From contig PLET01000113.1 in assembly GCA_003137095.1 (NCBI GenBank), positions 20,269 through 84,268 of the forward strand: a stretch of 64,000 nt of DNA. The letters are read 5' to 3'. Position 1 is the stretch's first letter, and the number at the start of each line of letters is the position of its first letter. The notes under the pieces are model-generated. The model did not search any database, was not told the origin of the DNA, and saw only the letters and a program-made list of their open reading frames with translations. Source of the stretch: Gammaproteobacteria bacterium. GTDB taxonomy: Bacteria > Pseudomonadota > Gammaproteobacteria > Steroidobacterales > Steroidobacteraceae. Made by a program: the position numbers and the translations under genes. Below, piece after piece: positions 58,281 through 64,000 of this stretch.

Positions 58281-58943
58281 ATGAACATCGAATTCTCGGC
58301 GAACGAGGCGCGTGTGATCGGCTGCCTGATCGAGAAGGAAATCACCACGCCCGATCAGTACCCGCTGTCGCTCAACGCGCTGACCAACGCCTGCAATCAA
58401 AAGACCAACCGCGAGCCGGTGCTCGAGTTGGCGGAGGCCGCCGTGCAGCAGGCCGTCGATTCACTGATGAAGAAGTACATGGTCAGCGACAAGTCGGCGG
58501 GCTACGGCGGTCGCGTCACCAAGTACAAGCATCGCTTCTGCAACACCGAATTCGGATCGCTCAAGTTCAACAAGCAGGAACTCGGCACCATCTGCGTGAT
58601 GCTGCTGCGCGGTCCGCAGACCCCGGGGGAATTGCGCTCGCGCACGAGCAGGCTGTGCGAATTCGCCGATGCGGACCAGGTCGAATCGACGCTGCAGGGA
58701 CTGATGAGCCGTGAAGACGGTCCATTCGTGGCCCGCCTCGCCCGGGCGGCGGGCGCGCGCGAATCGCGCTATGCCCACCTGTTCAGCGGCCACGTCGAAT
58801 CCGTCGCGCAGCCGGAGCCGGCGGCCGACGCGCCGCCGGAGAACACCCTGTCCGACAGCATGGCCCGGCGGGTGGCGCGTCTCGAGGAGCTCGTGGAGCA
58901 GTTACGCGAACGGATCGATGCGCTCAAGGAAGCCGGCAGCTGA
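58281..58943 (+). CDS. YceH-family protein (DUF480)
   Basis: This is a 220-residue protein of the conserved DUF480/YceH family, with two winged-helix domains (start [56 protein letters not shown]). The C-terminal 35 residues form a coiled coil ([20 protein letters not shown]). GAAGG precedes the ATG. The biochemical function of YceH proteins is not established; a DNA-binding role is suggested by the fold. It is divergent from adhC. Confidence 0.9.
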   Translation: MNIEFSANEARVIGCLIEKEITTPDQYPLSLNALTNACNQKTNREPVLELAEAAVQQAVDSLMKKYMVSDKSAGYGGRVTKYKHRFCNTEFGSLKFNKQELGTICVMLLRGPQTPGELRSRTSRLCEFADADQVESTLQGLMSREDGPFVARLARAAGARESRYAHLFSGHVESVAQPEPAADAPPENTLSDSMARRVARLEELVEQLRERIDALKEAGS

Positions 58944-58970
58944 GCGCCCGGGCGGCTGGAGGTGGCCGCA

Positions 58971-59666
58971 CTAAGGCGCCGCTTTGGCAACCACGGCGCG
59001 TTCCTGCAGCCACTTGTCCATCGCGTCGAGGTCTGACGGCCGCACGGCGCCGTCCTGGCGATGCGACGTGAGCCATTGCTGCATCGCCTGCATGAGCTTC
59101 CCCGCAAGATCCGGCGCGTGGCTGTACAGGTCCATGTAGGCGACCCTGACCTCCTCGAGCCGGTTCAGCGCCAGGGACGCTTCGGCGCGGCCTTCCACTG
59201 CCGGCATGAAATCGGGCTTCAAGTTCAAGGCGTGGTTGTAGTCATCGAGCGACTCGGCGAAGGCGCCGAGGCGCAGGTGTATGGAGCCGGCATAGTTCCA
59301 GGCGTCGAACAGGTCCCCCTTGTTGCTCAGCGCCTCGGTGAATTCATCCAAGGCCCTGCTGTAGGCGTCATCGGCCTTTTCGAGCTCCTTGGCTTTTTTG
59401 TCCGCATTCGGCGCCTTGGCCGCGGCATCGTCGTAGCCGCGCGCCTTGGTCAGTGCCTTGACCCCGGCGTTGAAGGCCTTCTTGGAAGCCGCATCCGGCT
59501 TGTCGGGACCGGCCTCGAAGCCGGTTTCGCCGGCCGGCGGCCCGGAGCCCGGCCGGCCGCCCATCGGGGCGCCGCCGACCTGGCCGCCCATCTGCGCCGG
59601 AACCGGGCTCGGACCTGCAATCGCCAACGCGGCCATCGCGGCCAATACAGGGGTCAGACGGCGCAT
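58971..59666 (-). CDS. Exported tetratricopeptide protein
   Basis: This is a 231-residue protein with a signal peptide (about 1-25, ending ...PSPVPAQ), a Gly/Pro/Met-rich stretch (GGQVGGAPMGGRPGSGPP) and TPR-like helices (YSRALDEFTEALSNKGDLFDAW, LRLGAFAESLDDYNHALNLKPDF). The C-terminal helix pattern ends in ERAVVAKAAP. It should sit in the periplasm and bind a partner protein. I do not recognise a named family. It is convergent with yceH and lies 20 bases after the DUF2721 gene. Confidence 0.78.
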   Translation of the reverse strand: MRRLTPVLAAMAALAIAGPSPVPAQMGGQVGGAPMGGRPGSGPPAGETGFEAGPDKPDAASKKAFNAGVKALTKARGYDDAAAKAPNADKKAKELEKADDAYSRALDEFTEALSNKGDLFDAWNYAGSIHLRLGAFAESLDDYNHALNLKPDFMPAVEGRAEASLALNRLEEVRVAYMDLYSHAPDLAGKLMQAMQQWLTSHRQDGAVRPSDLDAMDKWLQERAVVAKAAP

Positions 59667-59686
59667 AAGCCTCCTAGGGATTCGCT

Positions 59687-60154
59687 TCAGTCGCCACGCG
59701 GGGCGGATGCCCGGATGCCGATGCGCAGGCTGTTGGTTGCGATGCGCACCTCGATGAGGAACGCGAGCAGCGCCGCCGCCAGCGACAGCATCGACAGGAT
59801 GAACATGATGGCAATAAACGCGGACAAATCCCAGTGCAAAAATGCATTCAGGAACAGCATCACCACCACCAGCGCGATGAACAGCGCCGACACCGTGATC
59901 AGGGTGATGGCGGCATTCATCAAGCGGGCGCGCCGCGCCAGCACCACCAGACGCTGGTGCAAATCCCGGCTGTCCGGCTTCGGCATTTCCGGCTGCGCGG
60001 CCCGCTCCTCCATGGCGCGGGCACGATCGACGATGCGCGCGAGACGGCTGGTCAAAACGTTCAGGGTCACGCCGATGGCTGAAATGAGGAAAATCGGCGT
60101 CAGCGCCACCTGGATGAGGTGCGCGACGTCCACCGATTGCACCGTGTAGGACAT
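59687..60154 (-). CDS. DUF2721 membrane protein
   Basis: This is a 155-residue protein with three predicted helices: one at about 10-30 and a pair at about 78-100 and 110-135. The N-terminal segment LIQVALTPIFLISAIGVTLNVLTSRLARIVDRARAM is the DUF2721 signature. The charged stretch between helices (about 35-70) is probably cytosolic. The function is unknown. It lies 10 bases after uppP and may be co-transcribed with it. Confidence 0.83.
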   Translation of the reverse strand: MSYTVQSVDVAHLIQVALTPIFLISAIGVTLNVLTSRLARIVDRARAMEERAAQPEMPKPDSRDLHQRLVVLARRARLMNAAITLITVSALFIALVVVMLFLNAFLHWDLSAFIAIMFILSMLSLAAALLAFLIEVRIATNSLRIGIRASAPRGD

Positions 60155-60164
60155 CGCCCCGGGC

Positions 60165-61025
60165 TCAGTAACCCGCGTGGTGCAGAAACGTCACCGCCGC
60201 CGCGGCTGCGAGGCAATAGATCCCGAACAGATACCAGCGGCCTCCCTCCAGCCAGCGGCTGAGCCATTTGAGAGCCAGCAGTCCGGCAAGAAATGCGACG
60301 ACCGCGCCCACCAGGCTGAGCAACGCGACCGGGCCGAGGTCGCCGCCGTGCTGCCGTTCGGCCTTGATCAGGCGCAGCGCCTCGCGCGCCACCACCGGCG
60401 GGGTCAACACCACGGCCAGGGCGAAACTGAAGGCCTCGGCCCGCGCCTTGGCGACGCCGGCCAGCATCCCGGCGGAAATGGTTGCACCCGATCGGGAGAA
60501 TCCCCGGAACGGCAGGCACAGCCCCTGCACGGCACCGATCAGACCGGCCTGCTTCAAACTCAGATCACCCGTGGCGGCTGCCGCCGCCCCGCGCCGCTCG
60601 AGGACGCCGGCGATCAGGATCAGGACGCCGGCCGCAGCCAGCGCCGGTGCGATGAATTCGAGCCGGCCGAACAGATCCTCGATTTCGGCGTTGGGCACGT
60701 TGCTGAAAGCCGTCGACTCGATGACCTTGATGACCGCTTCGCCGACGATCCCAGTGATCACCGTGGCCAGAATCACCCGGATCGCGGAGTCCTTGAATGC
60801 CGGCAGGCTGCTGAAGTAGGTGTCGCGCCATTGGCGCCAGAAGTATACGATCACCGCGAACATCGTGCCGGTGTGCAGCATGACCAGCAGCAAGGTCATG
60901 GGCGGGGAGGACGGATCGAGGCCGAGCAGTTTCTCGGCCACCACGACGTGCGCCGAGCTGGACACCGGCAGGAGCTCGGCCAGGCCTTGCACCACGGCCA
61001 GGATGATGATGTTGATCAGGGACAT
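60165..61025 (-). CDS. uppP: Undecaprenyl-diphosphate phosphatase UppP (BacA family)
   Basis: This is a 286-residue polytopic membrane enzyme that recycles undecaprenyl pyrophosphate to the monophosphate carrier for peptidoglycan and polysaccharide synthesis, and confers bacitracin tolerance. The two active-site motifs are visible: QGLAELLPVSSSAH (residues 14-27), keeping the catalytic Glu and the Ser run, and PFRGFSRSGATISAGML with Arg and Ser. The first differs from the common E-F-L-P-x-SS-x-G-H form. A terminator of the upstream small gene lies 33 bases before the ATG, so uppP has its own promoter. Confidence 0.94.
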   Translation of the reverse strand: MSLINIIILAVVQGLAELLPVSSSAHVVVAEKLLGLDPSSPPMTLLLVMLHTGTMFAVIVYFWRQWRDTYFSSLPAFKDSAIRVILATVITGIVGEAVIKVIESTAFSNVPNAEIEDLFGRLEFIAPALAAAGVLILIAGVLERRGAAAAATGDLSLKQAGLIGAVQGLCLPFRGFSRSGATISAGMLAGVAKARAEAFSFALAVVLTPPVVAREALRLIKAERQHGGDLGPVALLSLVGAVVAFLAGLLALKWLSRWLEGGRWYLFGIYCLAAAAAVTFLHHAGY

Positions 61026-61057
61026 AATATCCTTGGACCCACCGCCGGCCCAAAGTT

Positions 61058-61093
61058 AAAAAAAAGCCCCGGCCGCCGTCAAGCGTCCGGGGC
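61058..61093 (-). terminator. Rho-independent terminator before uppP
   Basis: On the minus strand GCCCCGG and CCGGGGC form a 7-bp stem, followed by eight T residues (61058-61065). It ends the transcript of the small Lys/His-rich gene 15 bases after its stop. Confidence 0.92.
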
Positions 61094-61108
61094 GTTCTTC
61101 ACACCTGC

Positions 61109-61318
61109 TTATTTGGTTCCGGCGGTGGAGTCGGTCGCCGTGGACTTGGATTTCTTGTGGTGATGCTTCTTCTTGGTCGAAGTGCCGGTCGCAGTGGTCG
61201 GGGTGGTGCCCGTGGCGGTCGGCGCATCGGCGGACTTCGGCATGCTGGCGGCGGTGGCGGTGACGGCCAGGCCCAGGGCCAACAGGGCGGAAGTGATCAA
61301 GGTACCGGACTTATTCAT
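61109..61318 (-). CDS. Small exported Thr/Lys/His-rich protein
   Basis: This is a 69-residue product with a signal peptide (about 1-24, LLALGLAVTATAAS) and a mature part of about 45 residues made of Thr/Ala runs and the cluster KKKHHHKKSKS. There is no folded domain; it is probably disordered, positively charged and able to bind metal ions or acidic polymers. The gene has its own strong terminator, and the ATG is preceded by GGAGAT. It resembles in composition, though not clearly in sequence, acid-shock-type periplasmic peptides. Confidence 0.75.
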   Translation of the reverse strand: MNKSGTLITSALLALGLAVTATAASMPKSADAPTATGTTPTTATGTSTKKKHHHKKSKSTATDSTAGTK

Positions 61319-61392
61319 AATATCTCCAAGCGTGATTTTAACGGACGCCGCAGAGAATACGCGCGAACGCCGGGATTCGACTTAGATGAAGA

Positions 61393-61878
61393 TCATTTCA
61401 CATTGGCTATGCGGTCGGCGCGCAGGCGCCACACCAGATACCCGACGATGACGCAATTGATGATCAAAACGGCGGCTTTGCCCGTTCCCGGTCTGTGAAA
61501 CAGTTCCCAGATTTCGAGCGGGATCAATGAAGCGGTGATGATGGTAGTGAGCCATTCGGCCCAGCGGCGGCGCAGCCACAAACCGACGCCCTCGACCGCG
61601 AACAGCGCCGCATAGGCCAGCGTGACGAAGCCGAGTGCCTGGATGCGCCGGGGGCTCAAGCCGCTGAAGAAGGCGAGGCCGCGGACGACCAGATCCTGTT
61701 CAAGCCCGGACGGCAGGGTGGCCGCCCACGAATATATTCTCGCGATCAGCGACGCATCGCGCATCCGCAGCACGCCGTAAGCCGTCGCCAGCAGCAACAG
61801 CACCTTGCCGAGCTTGTAGAGGGCGATGACCCGCAAAATACCGAGGCGCGACGGAGCTCGCGTTTCGAAGTCTGGCAT
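61393..61878 (-). CDS. DUF2127 membrane protein
   Basis: This is a 161-residue protein with four predicted helices. The pattern GILRVIALYKLGKVLLLLATAYG near the N-terminus and VEGVGLWLRRRWAEWLTTIITASLIPLEIWEL in the third/fourth helix match the DUF2127 family. The C-terminus is charged. The function is unknown. It lies six bases after the upstream hypothetical gene on the same strand. Confidence 0.82.
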   Translation of the reverse strand: MPDFETRAPSRLGILRVIALYKLGKVLLLLATAYGVLRMRDASLIARIYSWAATLPSGLEQDLVVRGLAFFSGLSPRRIQALGFVTLAYAALFAVEGVGLWLRRRWAEWLTTIITASLIPLEIWELFHRPGTGKAAVLIINCVIVGYLVWRLRADRIANVK

Positions 61879-61884
61879 GAAGAG

Positions 61885-62277
61885 CTAGGCCTGTCCCGCC
61901 GGCGGTTGAAATTCGAGCGTGGCATCGAGCAGCGCCGGAATGTCGAAAACCACGCGCTCATCGTCGATCACGAGCGGGGCTATGCCCGCCGCCGCCACCA
62001 GCGCCGCGGGGACCTGTATACGGTCGCGCTCGCGCGTCACCGTCCAGGTCTCCAGGCGCTTGTCCTGGAATGCCAGGTTGAGCGCGCCCCAGCGCAGCAG
62101 CGCCGCACGTGCCATCGGGGTGTCTCCGCCCCATTGGCGCCGGGCCAGCGTGGCGGCCGAATTCGTCGCGATCGCGCCATGCGGCAGCAGCATCAGGTCC
62201 TGGATGTATTTGACCATTTCATCCGGCGGAACATGCAGATCCAGATAGGCGGACGCCGTGTCGTTCGTGAGGTTCAT
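61885..62277 (-). CDS. Uncharacterised 130-residue protein
   Basis: I do not recognise this family. The sequence is soluble, with no signal peptide, and contains helical segments (EMVKYIQDLMLLPHGAI) and a beta-rich middle (LAFQDKRLETWTVTRERDRIQV, PLVIDDERVVFDIPALLDA). Both ends are defined by normal-looking neighbours: the ABC ATPase gene ends 15 bases upstream and the DUF2127 gene starts six bases downstream. It shows the local GC-rich codon use. Confidence 0.65.
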   Translation of the reverse strand: MNLTNDTASAYLDLHVPPDEMVKYIQDLMLLPHGAIATNSAATLARRQWGGDTPMARAALLRWGALNLAFQDKRLETWTVTRERDRIQVPAALVAAAGIAPLVIDDERVVFDIPALLDATLEFQPPAGQA

Positions 62278-62292
62278 CGGCCCATCCTACAC

Positions 62293-63597
62293 TCAGGTCG
62301 GGTCCTCGAGGCTGAACATGAGATTCTCGTCGTCATAGGCATAAGCCTCGGCATACCGGCCCCAGCGGATCGCCGCCCGCAGGGTCTGCGCCGCGGCGTC
62401 TTCGTTCATGAAGTCCTCGAGTTCGTCGATGAAGCGGCTTTTTCGCGCGGAATGCGAAGCGCGCTCGTCGAGCACCCGGCGGATGTGGGCGCACAGTGGC
62501 ACGTACGCGAGCAGGTGGCGCATGAAGATCCGCTTGCGCTCATCCAACGCCGCGTGCGCGAAGGCGAGCCCGTCGTCGGTGAGCTTCAGGTCGCCGCGCT
62601 CGAGCTCCGCGAAGCGCAGCATCTGCAGGGTCTCGGCCACCGGAAACAGCTCGTCGATCTCCATCTGCAGATCCGAGGCGATCTTCGGCAGATCCGCGGT
62701 GCCGTTGAAGGGCGCCGCTGCCACCGCTTCCATCAGGCCGGCCAGCAGATTGGTGGAAACCTCCGGCAGCACACTGCCGATCCCAAGGCCCGGAAAGCGC
62801 TCCTGGCGGCCGACCGCCGCGGTGCCGGCGTGGCGTGCGGTCATCTCCACGTAGATTCGCTCCACCAGCTCGCGGAAGCTCGGATCCAGGCGGTTGCGTG
62901 GCTGCGGCAGCGAAACCTTGATCTCGCTCAGAATCCGCCCGGGATTGCTGCCGAACACCAGAATGCGGTCGCACATCAACACCGCCTCCTCGATGTTGTG
63001 CGTCACCAGGATCACGCCCTTGATGGGCATGCGTCCCTCCGCCCACAGATCCAGAAAATCGGTGCGCAGTGTCTCCGCGGTGAGCACGTCGAGCGCCGAG
63101 AACGGCTCGTCCATGAGCAGAATGTTCGGATGCACGACCAGCGCACGGGCGAAGCCCACTCGCTGGCGCATGCCGCCCGACAGCTCGCGCGGATACGCCG
63201 ATTCGAAGCCGTCGAGGCCGATCAGGTCGATCGCGGCCAGCGAACGGGTGCGGATCTCCGCCTTCGGCATGCGCTGCGCCTGGAGACCTAGGGCGACGTT
63301 TTCGTAGACGGTCAGCCACGGAAAGAGCGCAAAACTCTGGAACACCATGGCGATGCCCGCGGCCGGACCCGCAATCGGCTGACCGAGGTAATCGAGCCGG
63401 CCGGCGCTCGGCTCCGCGAGTCCGGCGATCAGCCGCAGCAGGGTGGATTTGCCCGATCCCGAACGGCCGAGCAAACCCACGATCTGCGCCTCGTAGATCG
63501 ACAGATTCATGCCTTCGAGCACCAGAAGTTCGCTGCCGTCGGGTTTGGCGAAGGCTTTGCTCACGTCGCTGCACTGCAGAAGCGGTGAAGTCATCAT
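62293..63597 (-). CDS. ABC importer ATPase (nitrate/sulfonate/taurine type) with AAA-associated C-terminal domain
   Basis: This is a 434-residue ATPase. Residues 1-245 form an ABC domain with Walker A GRSGSGKST (44-52), the Q-loop, signature LSGGM (139-143) and Walker B LLMDEP (160-165). The remaining about 170 residues form the extra AAA-associated C-terminal domain seen in some nitrate- and anion-importer ATPases. Nitrate, sulfonate or taurine are the usual substrates. The ATG at 63597 is the first of two adjacent. It follows the permease after 16 bases. The solute-binding protein must lie beyond the right edge or elsewhere. Confidence 0.88.
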   Translation of the reverse strand: MMTSPLLQCSDVSKAFAKPDGSELLVLEGMNLSIYEAQIVGLLGRSGSGKSTLLRLIAGLAEPSAGRLDYLGQPIAGPAAGIAMVFQSFALFPWLTVYENVALGLQAQRMPKAEIRTRSLAAIDLIGLDGFESAYPRELSGGMRQRVGFARALVVHPNILLMDEPFSALDVLTAETLRTDFLDLWAEGRMPIKGVILVTHNIEEAVLMCDRILVFGSNPGRILSEIKVSLPQPRNRLDPSFRELVERIYVEMTARHAGTAAVGRQERFPGLGIGSVLPEVSTNLLAGLMEAVAAAPFNGTADLPKIASDLQMEIDELFPVAETLQMLRFAELERGDLKLTDDGLAFAHAALDERKRIFMRHLLAYVPLCAHIRRVLDERASHSARKSRFIDELEDFMNEDAAAQTLRAAIRWGRYAEAYAYDDENLMFSLEDPT

Positions 63598-63613
63598 AGG
63601 AGTGTCCCCGAAG

Positions 63614-64000
63614 TCAGGTCAGTCGATATTTGCGCTCGGCGTAGTAATACAAGGGCCGCCAGAACAGCCGGTTGATCACGACGACGAACAGGCTCATGGT
63701 TCCGATCCCGAGCACAATCCGGTGAAAATCGCCCGCCGTCGTAGCCTCGGCGATGTAAGCGCCCAGACCGTGCGCCTGCAGGTGGGCGTCCCCCCAGGAC
63801 ACCAGTTCGGCCACGATCGCCGCATTCCAAGATCCGCCCGATGCGGTGATCGCGCCCGTGACGTAGAAAGGTAGCACACCGGGCAGTGCGACTTCGCGCC
63901 ACCACAGCCAGCCCTTGACGCCGAAATTCGCGGCGGCATGGCGCAGTTCGGCCGGGAACGCGGAGGCGCCGGCGATGACGTTGAACAGGATGTACCACTG
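63614..64000 (-). CDS. ABC importer permease (C-terminal 128 residues; runs off the right edge)
   Basis: This is the C-terminal part of an inner-membrane permease for the same importer. The EAA loop is visible as LRHAAANFGVKGWLWWREVALPGVLP, followed by predicted helices (FYVTGAITASGGSWNAAIVAE, IVLGIGTMSLFVVVINRLFW). The N-terminus is beyond position 64000. It is of the nitrate/sulfonate/taurine permease type. The downstream ATPase starts 16 bases after its stop. Confidence 0.85.
   Translation of the reverse strand, partial: QWYILFNVIAGASAFPAELRHAAANFGVKGWLWWREVALPGVLPFYVTGAITASGGSWNAAIVAELVSWGDAHLQAHGLGAYIAEATTAGDFHRIVLGIGTMSLFVVVINRLFWRPLYYYAERKYRLT

Overview
The window is GC-rich, gene-dense chromosomal DNA from a gammaproteobacterium. 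I infer this from gene order: trmJ-iscS-...-ndk-rlmN-pilW-rodZ-hisS-yfgM-bamB-der, queA-tgt-yajC-secD-secF, xerD-dsbC and divergent guaB/xseA all follow the gammaproteobacterial pattern. The strongly GC-biased third codon positions and the mixture of families would fit a Steroidobacter/Nevskia/Xanthomonas-like lineage, but the sequence alone does not settle the genus. About 60 protein genes and one tRNA-Leu are supported. I see no rRNA, CRISPR array, insertion sequence, prophage or integrative element.

Layout. 1-4.7 kb: the 5' part of guaB, divergent xseA, an M23 peptidase, a short-chain dehydrogenase and a small exported protein. 4.8-6.7 kb: glnK-amtB behind a sigma-54 promoter with an NtrC-like enhancer. 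6.8-20.6 kb: a long leftward block with an AsmA-like DUF748 protein, der, bamB, a YfgM-like protein, hisS, rodZ, pilW, rlmN, ndk and a reduced isc cluster with trmJ. Divergent suhB closes it. 21.4-29.3 kb: an amino-acid permease, TerC, then SecF-SecD-YajC and the queuosine genes tgt and queA. 29.3-34.2 kb: tRNA-Leu(CAA), a Nudix hydrolase, ferredoxin FdxA, dsbC, xerD, an acyltransferase and a thiolase. 34.3-46 kb: ETF-ubiquinone oxidoreductase, zapE, pyruvate dehydrogenase-type E1alpha/E1beta/E2, a giant NAD-glutamate dehydrogenase and gpmA. 46-49 kb: a 2Fe-2S ferredoxin and a compact three-gene cassette that looks like thiamine salvage, then a PhzF-family protein. 49-54 kb: a lipoprotein, a TPR membrane protein, a ModF-like double ABC ATPase, an unknown protein and a fatty-acid desaturase. 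54-58.2 kb: a BtuB-like TonB receptor under a cobalamin riboswitch and glutathione-dependent formaldehyde detoxification (fghA, adhC). 58.3-64 kb: YceH, a TPR protein, DUF2721, uppP, a Lys/His-rich exported peptide, DUF2127, an unknown protein, and an ABC importer ATPase with its permease running off the end.

How the genes work together. Most of the window is housekeeping: cell-envelope assembly (BamB, RodZ, UppP, SecDF-YajC, DUF748), translation and tRNA modification (HisS, Der, TrmJ, RlmN, QueA, Tgt) and central carbon/nitrogen metabolism. The points most worth a second look are the reduced isc cluster with an IscU-like protein that has lost two of three cluster cysteines, the putative thiamine-binding/transport/kinase cassette, an acyltransferase whose only good ribosome-binding site points at an ATC codon, the tRNA-Leu/Nudix junction, and several perfect inverted repeats at convergent gene ends. 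I did not find a clear, wholly new multi-gene system. Starts were chosen from ribosome-binding sites, operon overlaps and family lengths, and are noted where uncertain.
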